Origin: Bacteroidales bacterium
GTDB taxonomy: Bacteria; Bacteroidota; Bacteroidia; Bacteroidales; UBA932
Assembly: GCA_023667095.1 (NCBI GenBank)
Contig: JAMPAT010000022.1
Coordinates: 1 to 60,353, forward strand
Direction: 5' to 3'
Length of the DNA stretch: 60,353 nucleotides
Shown: piece by piece, positions 28,051 through 37,998 of the stretch
Layout of the letters: every line of letters starts with the position of its first letter
Position numbering within the stretch: the first letter of the stretch is position 1
Program-made: the position numbers and the translations under genes
Notes under the pieces: model-generated
What the model was told of the DNA's origin: nothing
What the model saw: only the letters and a program-made list of their open reading frames with translations
Database searches by the model: none

Positions 28051-28998
28051 ATGATTACAATCTACTACAGGACCAACGGACAGATAATGGTTTCCCAGTC
28101 GGAGACGGATTTCAGCAATCTCATAAGGCAGGATGTCATCTGGATTGACCTGTTTTCACCGACAGGGGAGGAAAAGAGGGCTGCGGAGGCTTTTCTCGGC
28201 ACCACTATCCAGAGCAGGGCGCAGGCGGAGGAGATTGAGAGTTCATCACGTTTCTCCGAAACTGACAATGCTGTATTTGCCAATACCAATTTCCTTATTC
28301 CGGGGCCGGAGGAGTATTCGATGGAGACAGTGTCGTTCATCCTCACGGACAGCATACTTGCCACATTGAGGGAGTGCCCTTTGCGCAGCTTCACTGATCT
28401 GCAGAGGAGGATGCTCGCATTCCCTAAGTTCTATCCGAAGGGGGATGTGGTCTTTGTAAGTATCCTGGAGCAGCGTATCGACCTGGATGCCGACATGATT
28501 GAGCTGATGTCAAAGGAGATTGCGCAGTACAACAGGAAAATCGGGATGGGTGAGGACATCAATGAAGAATTCCTCCTTGACATCAACCAGCTTCAGGAAA
28601 ATACCATGCTTGTGCGCGAGAATATAGTGGACAAGCAGAGGGTGATATCCAGCCTGCTGAAATCTGAGCAGTTCCCGGCAGAGCTGCAGGGCAAGCTGAA
28701 TGTAATGCTGAAGGATATATCTTCGCTGATAAACCATACGAACTTCAGTTTCGAGAGGCTTGAATATCTCCAGAACACAGTAATCGGTATCATCAACCTG
28801 GACCAGAACAAGATAATGAAGGTATTTACCCTTGTCTCCCTGCTTCTGATGCCTCCGACTCTTATTACAAGCTTCTATGGAATGAATGTTTCCCTGCCTA
28901 TGACTGCCACATTCTGGGACTGGATTATCATTGTAGGGCTGATGATATTGTCATTCCTGTTGATTTTATTTGTCTTCAAGCGAAGAAAAATGCTTTAG
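28051..28998 (+). CDS. corA: CorA-family magnesium/divalent-cation transporter
   Basis: 315 residues. A large cytoplasmic domain rich in helices is followed by two C-terminal membrane segments with the CorA signature YGMNVSLP between them (GMN is the ion-selectivity motif). The C-terminus is a short basic tail (FKRRKML). Length is standard. CorA forms a pentameric channel for Mg2+, Co2+ and Ni2+. The gene stands alone, with its own promoter upstream and the rpsA promoter 30 bases after its stop. Confidence 0.95.
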   Translation: MITIYYRTNGQIMVSQSETDFSNLIRQDVIWIDLFSPTGEEKRAAEAFLGTTIQSRAQAEEIESSSRFSETDNAVFANTNFLIPGPEEYSMETVSFILTDSILATLRECPLRSFTDLQRRMLAFPKFYPKGDVVFVSILEQRIDLDADMIELMSKEIAQYNRKIGMGEDINEEFLLDINQLQENTMLVRENIVDKQRVISSLLKSEQFPAELQGKLNVMLKDISSLINHTNFSFERLEYLQNTVIGIINLDQNKIMKVFTLVSLLLMPPTLITSFYGMNVSLPMTATFWDWIIIVGLMILSFLLILFVFKRRKML

Positions 28999-29001
28999 GG
29001 T

Positions 29002-29063
29002 TTTGAAAATACGATAAATATACATATTTTTGCGCGCCTTTTTCCCGGAGGGCGCGCTTTTTT
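29002..29063 (+). promoter_or_regulatory. rpsA promoter overlapping a terminator hairpin
   Basis: TTTG at 29002-29005 and TATTTTTG at 29025-29032 have the ideal 19-base spacer. GCGCGCC (29032-29038) pairs with GGCGCGC (29051-29057), followed by six T (29058-29063). The left arm starts at the last base of the -7 box, so the hairpin probably terminates corA read-through, while new rpsA transcripts start inside its left arm. The leader to 29127 is about 90 bases. Confidence 0.7.
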
Positions 29064-29126
29064 GTGCCCATAAGGGACAGGTACAAGAGATAAAGTTTAA
29101 CCCGCTAAGTTGTTTTTTATTTAATT

Positions 29127-30953
29127 ATGGAAGAAAACAAAGTAGTTGCAGCAGAGGAGACTCCTGCAATCGAGGAAACCAGGAAAGTGACCCTGAACGC
29201 CTCAGTTGACCCGGACAAGTTCAACTGGGATGAGTTCGAGGGTGGCGATGTCTATGGCGAAGACAAGCAGACAATCGCTGAGAAGTATGACCAGACACTC
29301 TCAAAAGTAGTTGAGAATGACGTTGTTGAAGGCGTTGTTACAGCTATCAGCAAGAGAGAGGTTATCGTGAACATCGGTTATAAGAGCGAAGGTGTCATCA
29401 TGGCTCCGGAGTTCCGTTATAACCCTGACCTCAAGGTCGGTGACAAGGTTGAGGTATTCGTTGAGACTGCCGAGGACAGGAAGGGACAGCTCGTCCTCTC
29501 CCACAAGAAGGCGCGTGCTCTCCGCTCCTGGGATATGGTTAATGACGCATTCAATGCGAATGAAATCGTCAAAGGTTATGTCAAGACCCGCACAAAGGGC
29601 GGTATGATTGTGGACATCTTCGGTATCGAGGCATTCCTTCCTGGTTCACAGATCGACATCAAGCCTATCCGTGACTACGATCAGTTCGTTGACACAACCA
29701 TGGACTTCAAGATTGTCAAGATCAACCAGGAGTTCAGGAACGTTGTTGTCTCACACAAGGCCCTTATCGAGGCTGAACTGGAACAGCAGAAGAGCGAGAT
29801 AATCAGCAAGCTCGAGAAAGGACAGGTTCTTGAGGGTACAGTCAAGAACATCACAAGCTACGGTGTATTCGTTGACCTTGGAGGTGTTGACGGACTTATC
29901 CATATCACAGACCTTTCATGGGGCAGGATCAACCATCCGGAGGAGGTTGTCAAGCTTGACGAGAAGATCCGTGTCGTAATCCTTGACTTCGATGAGGCCA
30001 AGAAGAGAATCGCTCTCGGCCTGAAGCAGCTTACAGTACATCCTTGGGATGCACTTGACCAGAACCTCAAGGTCGGTGACAAGGTCAAGGGTAAAGTTGT
30101 CCTCATCGCTGACTATGGTGCATTCGTTGAGATTGAGCCAGGTGTTGAGGGACTTATCCATGTATCAGAGATGTCATGGTCACCAAGGCTCCGCATTGCA
30201 CAGGACTTCCTTAAGGTAGGTGACGAGGTTGAGGCACAGGTTCTTACCCTTGACAGGGAAGAGAAGAAGATGTCTCTCGGCCTGAAGCAGCTCGTAGCAA
30301 ACCCTTGGGAGAACATCCGTGAGAAATATCCGGTAGGCTCAACCCATTCAGCTGTTGTACGCAACATCACCAATTTCGGTGTATTCGCTGAACTTGAGGA
30401 CGGTATCGAGGGTCTCGTTCACATCAGCGACCTCTCATGGACAAAGATCAAGCATCCTTCAGAGATGGTTCAGCCTGGTGACAAGATGGATGTCGTTATC
30501 CTTGACTTCGATGAGGACAACCACAAGCTCAGCCTTGGACACAAGCAGCTCCTTCCTAACCCTTGGGATGAAATAGAAAGCAACTATCCTGTAGGTTCAG
30601 TTGTAGACGGAAAGGTTCTCTCTGTAGCAGACAAGACAGCTGTAATCTCACTCGGTGAGGATGTTGAGGCAACCTGCTTCGCAAAGGATCTTGTAAAGGA
30701 GGACGGAACATCAGCAGTCGCAGGTGAGACCCTTCCATTCAAGGTTACTGAGCTCAGGAGGAACACCAAGAAGATAACTGTGTCACACCTAAAGACCTAT
30801 GCTTCACCTGAGACCAAGGCAGAGAAGGCAGCACAGGAGTCAGACAACACCAAGAAAGCTGTAAAGAAGATCAACTCAAATATCGAGAAGACAACTCTCG
30901 GTGACATTGATGCCCTTGCAGCACTCAAGGACAAGCTCGAGAAAGGTGAGTAA
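29127..30953 (+). CDS. rpsA: 30S ribosomal protein S1
   Basis: 608 residues, typical for Bacteroidota S1. Repeated S1 RNA-binding domains are clear, with the recurring pattern GxVxxITxYGVFVDLGGVDGLIHxSDLSW seen in several copies (e.g. near residues 235, 320, 405). S1 binds mRNA on the small subunit. Codon choice is strongly biased toward common codons, as expected of a highly expressed gene. The stop at 30951-30953 is overlapped by the RNase Z start. Confidence 0.97.
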   Translation: MEENKVVAAEETPAIEETRKVTLNASVDPDKFNWDEFEGGDVYGEDKQTIAEKYDQTLSKVVENDVVEGVVTAISKREVIVNIGYKSEGVIMAPEFRYNPDLKVGDKVEVFVETAEDRKGQLVLSHKKARALRSWDMVNDAFNANEIVKGYVKTRTKGGMIVDIFGIEAFLPGSQIDIKPIRDYDQFVDTTMDFKIVKINQEFRNVVVSHKALIEAELEQQKSEIISKLEKGQVLEGTVKNITSYGVFVDLGGVDGLIHITDLSWGRINHPEEVVKLDEKIRVVILDFDEAKKRIALGLKQLTVHPWDALDQNLKVGDKVKGKVVLIADYGAFVEIEPGVEGLIHVSEMSWSPRLRIAQDFLKVGDEVEAQVLTLDREEKKMSLGLKQLVANPWENIREKYPVGSTHSAVVRNITNFGVFAELEDGIEGLVHISDLSWTKIKHPSEMVQPGDKMDVVILDFDEDNHKLSLGHKQLLPNPWDEIESNYPVGSVVDGKVLSVADKTAVISLGEDVEATCFAKDLVKEDGTSAVAGETLPFKVTELRRNTKKITVSHLKTYASPETKAEKAAQESDNTKKAVKKINSNIEKTTLGDIDALAALKDKLEKGE

Positions 30954-31878
30954 TTTCACTCTGAGAATACTGGGCACGGCTTCGGCCCTGCCCACTGTAA
31001 ACAGGAATCCAAGCGCTCAAGTACTTGATGTACGTGGGCGCTTGTTCTTGATTGACTGCGGGGAGGGAGTGCAGATAAGTCTCCGGAAGGCTGGAGTCTC
31101 ATTCCTTAAGATTGACAATATATGCATCTCCCACATACATGGAGACCATATATTCGGCATTTTCGGGCTTCTCTCCACAATGGGTATGCTCGGGCGTTCA
31201 ACACCTCTGCATATCTATGCACCACGGTCCTTTGCCCCGATTATGAAATTCTTTTTTGCATATTTCGGGGAGGGATTCCATTTCAGGGTGGAACACCATG
31301 TGCTTTCGATGAAAAGTCCGGAGGTGGTGTTTTCATCGAAAAGTGTAGAGATGCTTGCATTTCCTCTTAACCACAGGATTGAGACATTCGGATTCATCAT
31401 AAGGGAAAAGATGCCCATGATGAATATACGCAAGGAGGCGATAGGCAGATACGGACTGACACTTGCTGAAATCGGTACATTGAAGCGTGGAGAGGATGTG
31501 GTACGTGAATCCGGTGAGATAATACAGAATGCAGAGGCTGCATACAGACCATTTGAGCCACGGAGCTATGCCTATTGCAGCGATACGGCTCCTTTCCCTG
31601 AGCTGCCGGGCTGGGTTAGCGGAGTGGATCTCCTCTATCACGAGTCCACTTTTCCGGAGGACATGTCGGACATGGCTGCCAAGACTCATCACTCGACTAC
31701 TGTCCAGGCTGCGAAATGTGCCCTGGATGCCGGTGCAGGCCGTCTTGTTGTCGGGCATTATTCATCGCGCTTCCCGGATGTCACTCCATTCCTGGAAGAA
31801 ATCAGGCCAATATTCCCCGAAGCTGCCCTTGCCAAGGAAGGGGATGTCTTCGAGATTCCTGAAAAATTACTACCTTAG
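30946..31878 (+). CDS. rnz: Ribonuclease Z
   Basis: 310 residues from GTG 30946, chosen because the family begins close to FTLRILGTASALPT; upstream in-frame codons lie inside rpsA. The start overlaps the rpsA stop by 8 bases. The beta-lactamase-fold metal motif HIHGDH is at ~62-67, with later His ligands in LNHRIETFG, the YHESTF region and HHSTTVQAA. RNase Z removes the 3' trailer of tRNA precursors. Coupled to rpsA by overlap. Confidence 0.95.
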   Translation: MSNFTLRILGTASALPTVNRNPSAQVLDVRGRLFLIDCGEGVQISLRKAGVSFLKIDNICISHIHGDHIFGIFGLLSTMGMLGRSTPLHIYAPRSFAPIMKFFFAYFGEGFHFRVEHHVLSMKSPEVVFSSKSVEMLAFPLNHRIETFGFIIREKMPMMNIRKEAIGRYGLTLAEIGTLKRGEDVVRESGEIIQNAEAAYRPFEPRSYAYCSDTAPFPELPGWVSGVDLLYHESTFPEDMSDMAAKTHHSTTVQAAKCALDAGAGRLVVGHYSSRFPDVTPFLEEIRPIFPEAALAKEGDVFEIPEKLLP

Positions 31879-31901
31879 CGCAGTTTTAATTGCCCTGACT
31901 T

Positions 31902-32468
31902 ATGATTGACAAGGAGCGGGAAGATATCCTACTTTTGAAAACAGGTGACGTGAAGGCCTTCGAAAGACTCTACAGGAAATACTGGGCCAAGGTTTATCAC
32001 TATGCCGGCCTTTTTATTCATAACCCTGCTGAGCAGGAGGATCTTACTCAGCAGGTGTTTCTCAAGATCTGGGAGATAAGGGAGAGCCTTGATGAAGCCA
32101 GGTCACTGAACGGGCTTCTTTTTATAATTACCCGTAATTTCACTTTCAATACATACAGCAAGTTCCTGAATATTGATGCTGTCAAGAGGGCAGAGGAACT
32201 TTCACAGGAATATGTCTCCACTGATTTACAGTCCATGGTAGAGGCCAGAAGCCTGGAATCATATATCAACCAGCTTGTGGACTGCTTGCCGCCACGACAG
32301 CGTGAGGCATTCCTGTTAAGTCGTGTGGAGGGATTGACATACAAGGAAATAGCACAGAGGATGGAGATATCTGTCAAGGCTGTGGAGAAGAATATCTCCC
32401 TTGCACTGAAATTCATCCGCTCCAACCTGTACCTTCTCATCCTTTTCTGCACCCAGGGGATGCTGTAG
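31902..32468 (+). CDS. ECF-family RNA polymerase sigma factor (locus 2)
   Basis: 188 residues. Region 2 is present (AFERLYRKYWAKVYHYA ... QEDLTQQVFLKIWE), and region 4 (LPPRQREAFLLSRVEGLTYKEIAQRMEIS) is intact. This is the Bacteroidetes FecI-like type that works with a FecR anti-sigma factor and a TonB-dependent transducer; both are nearby. Unusually, the FecR gene is 1.35 kb away and the gap holds a repeat array. The start at 31902 is 23 bases after rnz. A TACCTTAG at about 31871-31878 may be a weak -7 element. Confidence 0.93.
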   Translation: MIDKEREDILLLKTGDVKAFERLYRKYWAKVYHYAGLFIHNPAEQEDLTQQVFLKIWEIRESLDEARSLNGLLFIITRNFTFNTYSKFLNIDAVKRAEELSQEYVSTDLQSMVEARSLESYINQLVDCLPPRQREAFLLSRVEGLTYKEIAQRMEISVKAVEKNISLALKFIRSNLYLLILFCTQGML

Positions 32469-32589
32469 CCTGTCTCATAGGCTGCCATGGTGCTTAGGCC
32501 AGATCCTTACCAGGCTTATGTACCTCTCTGCTGTACTTCCACGTTTCCCTGCTGCTGTTCTGCGTTTCTCTGCTGCTCTCTGCTGCTCA

Positions 32590-33160
32590 CCGTCCCCGGT
32601 TGGTTGCCATCGCTGCCAACCTGCTCCTCTCATCGTGCTTCTGCCCCTGTCAGCTGTCGTTCCGCAGTGCAGGTCGGTCATGTTTTCCGCCAACCTGCCC
32701 CTGCAATTCTCATCCTACGCTGTGTATTGCCTGTTACCGTCCCCGGTTGGTTGCCATCGTTGCCAACCTGCTCCCCTCATCGTGCTCCTGCCCCTGTCAG
32801 CGGCCGTTCCGCAGTGCAGGTTGGTCATGTTTTCCGCCAACCTGCCTCTGCAATCCTCATCCTGAGCCATATATTGCCTGTCACCGTCCCCGGTTGGTTG
32901 CCATCGTTGCCAACCTGCTCCCCTCATCGTGCTTCTGCCCCTGTCAGCGGCCGTTCCGCAGTGCAGGTTGGTCATGTTTTCCGCCAACCTGCCTCTGCAA
33001 TCCTCATCCTGAGCCATATATTGCCTGTCACCGTCCCCGGTTGGTTGCCATCGTTGCCAACCTGCTCCTATCATCGTGCTTCTGTCCCTGTCAGCTGTCG
33101 TTCCGCAGTGCAGGTTGGTCATGTTTTCCGCCAACCTGTCCCTGCAATCCTTATCCAGTT
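32590..33160. repeat. Tandem array of four 147-bp repeats between sigma and anti-sigma genes
   Basis: Copies begin at 32590, 32737, 32884 and 33031, each opening CCGTCCCCGGTTGGTTGCC. Copies 2 and 3 are almost identical, suggesting recent duplication; copies 1 and 4 differ more. Each unit holds inverted repeats: GGTTGG/CCAACC and CAGGTTGG/CCAACCTG, plus GCGG/CCGC. Because 147 is divisible by 3, long open frames occur on both strands (for example + 32487-33170, - 32715-33176, with a stop in copy 1). None resembles a known protein, so I treat the array as non-coding. A C/T-rich stretch precedes it at 32520-32589. Confidence 0.85.
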
Positions 33161-33820
33161 CGGCATGTAAGACCACAGTACTTGCTTTCCGGCCATCGCG
33201 ACTAGTGGGCTCCCTTCCTTTGGCTGTACCGTTTCCTTGGCGTTCTCATCCTGCAGTCTTCAGCCCTTCAGTTCCTTTACGTATTTACTTGATGGGCCAT
33301 CGCGACCGGCGGTCTAAAGCTCTTCCGCTGGCTGTCTATAGAGAAAAGCCATTGTCCAGTTGCCGTTGGCTGCTCATAAAGAAAAGTCTGCAGGATGATC
33401 ACTATAGATATCCACAGAATGCTTATTTGATGCTCACGGCTTATCAGGGAGCAGGAAGGTCCTGGGCATGTGGTCTGGTCCATTCGGGACTTCCTGGTTA
33501 CTGCCCCGATGCTGAAATTCTATGTCGCCTCCGGCACAGCAACTACTTTCGTACTGCAAAATGTAACTATTTGTAACACTGTTAGTTATGTAAATGTGGG
33601 TGCGCGTTTTGGAGTACCCATAGTTGCGTAATTTATTATAGGTCAATATCCTGTGTTTTGCATTGCCCGGCTGTGACATGGATCTTCGGCATACCGCGTA
33701 ATCCTGTGGGATTATATTGCTGTGATGTACTATTTTCTACCAAGTAGCACAAAAATCACAACATCATGGTAGGGTAAGCACACTTTCGTCTGTATTTATA
33801 GCAAAGGGCAATTTGAAGCT
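33161..33820. other. Spacer before fecR with degenerate repeats
   Basis: No gene is convincing here. GGCCATCGCGAC occurs at 33191-33202 and again at 33295-33306, each followed at similar distance by CTTCC and TGGCTGT, so an older ~104-base duplication is likely. Base composition falls back to AT-rich after about 33560. Near 33725-33750 a TACT/AGTA stem is present. No clear promoter for fecR is seen. Confidence 0.4.
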
Positions 33821-34675
33821 ATGATTTCGGACAACTATCTGAAAAGATTATGGGACAGCGTACCGGAGGAGGGGGACCTGGAGACGGGTAACCGTATCTG
33901 GTCAGCCATAGATGTTGCCATCTGGCGTAAAGGCCGGCGGAAGCATGCAATATATGCTGTGGCTTCAATGTTTTCTGTAGCCGCAGCATTGATGTCTGGA
34001 GTGTTTGCCGGGATAAGGCTGTCAGACAGAGGCATACAGGCTGTGCCTCAAAAGGAGATTGTAGCAATGGCAGAAAATGGCAGCTACTATCTTCCAGACG
34101 GTTCGACAGTATGGATGGAGCGTGGCGGAAGCCTGCATTTCCCCGAAACATTCACAGGAGAAAGGGAAGTATGGCTTGACGGGAACGCAAGCTTCGAGGT
34201 TGTGCATGAAGGGGACAGCAGTCCGTTCTATGTGCATGCAGATGGTGCTGATATCAAGGTAATCGGTACAGGTTTCACGGTACGGCAGGATGCAGGAGAG
34301 AAAATATCAGTCACACTGCATCATGGATGTGTGGAATTCATCGCCCCAGGTTCATCGCCAATAAGGCTGGCACCTAAACAGGAAGTAACCTACGACACGG
34401 TATCCGGAGAATACTCGCTGAGCAACTTCTTCAGCAGCATTTCGTGGCAGGCTGGATGCTACAAGATTGAAGACTCGGATTTGAATGAGCTTGTACGCTT
34501 CATTGAGTGGCAATACGGTGTGCAGATTTCGGTTGATGATATAAGTGACGGGCATCAGAGGTTCAATGGGACAATCTCACTTGACGAACCGCTTGGTGTG
34601 GTGCTTGACAAGATATGCTATGTACTTAAGATACATTGTGTACAGTGTGAAAACAGCTATCGGCTTTGCAGATAG
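33821..34675 (+). CDS. FecR-family anti-sigma factor (locus 2)
   Basis: 284 residues. A short cytoplasmic segment (1-42), a membrane segment (~43-66, YAVASMFSVAAALMSGVFAG) and a periplasmic FecR domain (DGSTVWMERGGSLHFPETFTG, later VIGTGFTVRQDAG and the C-terminal DUF4974-like part) are visible. It should hold the ECF sigma factor inactive until the SusC transducer signals through its STN domain. It is followed by the susC gene after 29 bases. Confidence 0.93.
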   Translation: MISDNYLKRLWDSVPEEGDLETGNRIWSAIDVAIWRKGRRKHAIYAVASMFSVAAALMSGVFAGIRLSDRGIQAVPQKEIVAMAENGSYYLPDGSTVWMERGGSLHFPETFTGEREVWLDGNASFEVVHEGDSSPFYVHADGADIKVIGTGFTVRQDAGEKISVTLHHGCVEFIAPGSSPIRLAPKQEVTYDTVSGEYSLSNFFSSISWQAGCYKIEDSDLNELVRFIEWQYGVQISVDDISDGHQRFNGTISLDEPLGVVLDKICYVLKIHCVQCENSYRLCR

Positions 34676-34704
34676 ATATTAATAATAACTAACCATAATC
34701 AATT

Positions 34705-37700
34705 ATGAGCGTGTCAAATTTCAAAGACGCTTTGTGCAGCTCGCTATTGGCCTTGATTCTTCTCTCATGGGGAATGCCGGCTATGGCGCAGAATATTGTG
34801 GGGGGGGGATTCTAATACCTCTGTTACTGAGGCAATTTCCCTCATAGAAAGCAAAAGCGGTTTCACATTTTTCTACAATGCAGAAGACCTTGCCGGAATA
34901 AAGGCCAGGAAAGTCGACCTTGACAAGCCTGTCAATGATGTGCTTGCCGAACTTTTCAAAGGGACGGACATAATCTGGAAAATCCAGGGCAAGGAGATTA
35001 TCCTTAAAAGGGAAGAGCCTCAAAAGGAACGCCAGACTGCATCAAAAGGTCCAGCAATTTCAGGTATAGTTACAGATGCCGAGGACGGGCAGCCGATAAT
35101 AGGTGCTTCTGTCATGATTGAGGGTACCACAACCGGTACAATAACCGATGTCGACGGGAAATTCACCATTGAGGCCGGCCCGCAGGCAACCCTTCTGATA
35201 GAAAGCCTTGGCTATGTGCATCAGAAGGTTGCAGTAGAAGGCAGAACAGCTCTCAAGATATCGATGAAAGTCGAGAGTACCCTTCTTGACGCAGTCGTTA
35301 TGATGGGATATTCCAGCATGAAGAAGACCGAACTTTCAAGCTCTGTCGTCTCCATGAAAGGCGAGACCCTTCGTGACGTGACAACTCCGGATGTCGGCAA
35401 CATGCTCCAGGGAAAGGTTGCAGGAGTACTGGTCTACAATGCTTCCGGACAGCCTGGAGAGGCAGCCCAGATAAGGGTCAGGGGAACAGGTTCCATCTCA
35501 GCCTCTGCATCTCCTCTATATGTCGTGGACGGAATTCCGGGAGGCTCCTTCAACCCAAATGATGTTGAGACGATCTCTGTCCTGAAAGATGCCGGTGCCA
35601 CAGCACTCTACGGCTCAGATGCGGCAGGAGGAGTAATAGTTGTCACTACCAAAAAGGCGAAAAAGGGCCAGGCCACTGCAGCAGAATTCAAGGCACAGGC
35701 CGGCATCAAGCAGGCTCTCAGCGGACGTTTCAGCCCTATGGATTCTGAAGAGCTTTATGACCTGACAAAGTCGCTCTATTCAAAGGCAATCTTCAATACA
35801 CTGTATCCTAAGTCATTGCTTGACCAGGATTTCGACTGGATGAATGCAGCATTCCAGCTCGGTGTGACCCAGGATTATTATGGATCCGTTGCCGGAAGTT
35901 CAGAGAAGGTCACATATTTCGTAAGCCTTGACCACTACAGGGAGAAAGGTACCCTCATAAATACCAATTATGCAAATACGACCGGCAGGGTGAACCTCGG
36001 CTTCTCCCTTGCAAGGAACCTGGACATGAACCTGCGTGTCAACTACAGTGACAGCAGGAACCAGGGCACTTCAAGCTATGTCACCCTTGAATCAGCCTAC
36101 AGGATGTCACCGTGGGACAATCCTCATGATGTGAATACAGGAGAATATCTGTATATCAACAGTGACAAACGACCTGACAACGGAGGTACATGGTATTCTC
36201 ATGACAAGTTCAACATCTTCCATAACGAACTCTACAACTCATCTAAGTCAAACGGAAACGAGTTTACTGCAGACCTTCAGCTCGCGTGGAGGATTACCGA
36301 CCATCTCAGTGTGCAGACAACCAACAGGTTCCAGGCTTCTTCGTCTACGTGGAAACTTGTAATAGACCCACGCACTGCAAATGCTTCATATCCCAAGGGA
36401 GTGATACAGAAGACTGTCACGACAGGAAGGAGCTTCTCTACATCCAATCTGCTGAAATATTCAAGGACATTCAATTCAGCACATAATTTCAATGCCCTTG
36501 TCGGCTATGAATGGGGGCTGTGGAAGAATGACTACACTTCAGCACAGGGAGTCGACATGAAGAGTGGACTTACTGTCCTGAATGCCTCATCGGCAGATGG
36601 AGTCGGCGGCTATTATGTGGAAGGGGAGGGCTGGTCCGTCTTCGGGCAGGCACAGTACAGCTATATGGAGAAATACATAGCGTCAGTGTCATTGAGGGCG
36701 GATGCCAATTCCGTATTCGCACCCAAGTCGCGTGTCGGATATTTCCCATCTGTCTCAGCCGCATGGCTTATGAGCAAGGAAGGATTCATGGAGAGCCAGA
36801 GCCTTGTCTCATTCATGAAGATAAGGGCCAGCTATGGTGAGACCGGTAATTCCGGCATAGACCCTTACTCATATCTTGCAACCTACAAGTCAGAGGCTGC
36901 TACACAGTACCAGGGAGTAGTCGGCTCCTACCCTGAGTCGCTTTCCAACCCGTATCTGCACTGGGAGAAGGCAAAGATGACCAATGTCGGCATTGACGTG
37001 AATTTCAGGGATTTCCTTGAGATGAACCTCGACCTTTACCATATCGTCAATTCAGATCTGCTGATGGATGTCCCAACCGCACCAAGCACAGGATTCTACA
37101 GCATGACGCAGAATACCGGCTCTATCAGGAACATGGGTATCGAGTTCCAGCTCAACTCCACCAATATCCGCAGGAACGGCTTCACATGGAACACCGGTTT
37201 CAATATCGGCTTCAACAAGAATACAGTGATGTCCATTCCGGATGGGAAGGACGTCATACAGACAGTCGGCAGCAACAGCGCACGCCAGATTATCCGCCAG
37301 GGAGAATCCCTGTACAGCTGGTATATGCCTAAGTGGATGGGTGTGAATCCGGACAACGGAGACCCTCAGTGGGAGCATCTCGTCAAGGATGCTGACGGAA
37401 ATGTCATCGGCACGGAGCTTACCAGCAAGTTCGACCCGGATAATGATTCACAGATTGTAGGATGTGCATCGCCACTTTTCAGCGGCGGGCTTGTGAATAC
37501 ATTCTCATATAGGGGCTTTTCACTTGCCGTCAATTTCAACTATGTGGTAGGCAACAAGATATTCAACTTCACCCGCACCACCATGGATTCCGATGGAGTC
37601 TACACCGACTACAACCAGATGTCCATGGACAATGGCCTGGGATGGAGCCGATGGGAACAGCCGGGCGACATTGCAACGCACCCTAAGCCGGTCAGCGGAG

Positions 37701-37990
37701 GAAACAACAATGCCAACAGCATAAGCTCACGTTATCTGGAGGATGGCAGCTTCCTGAGGCTCAAGAACGTAACACTCAGCTATTCGCTGCCTAAGAAGGC
37801 ACTAAGCAAGATGCGTATGCAGGATTTCAGGATTTTCATTTCAGGTGACAACCTCTGGACCCTGTCAAGATTTTCCGGAATGGACCCTGAGGTAAGGCTT
37901 GAAAGCACCCAGTACGAGCTTGCCGGAATGTATTCCATGAACTATCCGGTCGGAAGGGCAATAACCCTTGGTGTAAACTTCAAATTTTAG
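34705..37990 (+). CDS. SusC-family TonB-dependent transducer with STN domain, interrupted at a G9 tract
   Basis: The ATG at 34705 opens a proper signal peptide (SLLALILLSWGMPAMAQ), then the frame hits nine G (34800-34808) and stops at once (GGA TTC TAA). Removing one G joins it to the long frame ending at 37990: NIVGGDSNTSVTEAISLIESK, a 1094-residue protein. Downstream order: STN domain (~37-90), carboxypeptidase-regulatory-like domain (~115-195), plug (~200-320), barrel to the aromatic terminus. The long frame alone, starting at TTG 34796, has no signal peptide and would not be exported. So the transducer is OFF as sequenced, whether by phase variation or error. Confidence 0.88.
34800..34808 (+). 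repeat. G9 homopolymer tract between signal peptide and STN domain of SusC
   Basis: Nine G. G9 gives a 36-codon truncated product; G8 (or G5, G11) gives the full transducer. The tract sits just after the signal peptide, where slippage fully switches export. Confidence 0.88.
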
Positions 37991-37998
37991 CAGCAGAC

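Noticed and set aside
32590..33160. CRISPR array
   Set aside because: Repeats are 147 bases, adjacent without spacers of constant length, and no cas gene is nearby.
32487..33205. Two long + strand open frames across the 147-bp repeats
   Set aside because: They are open because the repeat lacks stops and has a period divisible by three; the proteins are Pro/Ser/Cys-rich and resemble nothing known.
34796..37990. SusC of locus 2 starting at TTG 34796 as an intact gene
   Set aside because: That start lacks a signal peptide, while a perfect one lies just upstream in another frame ending at the G9 tract.
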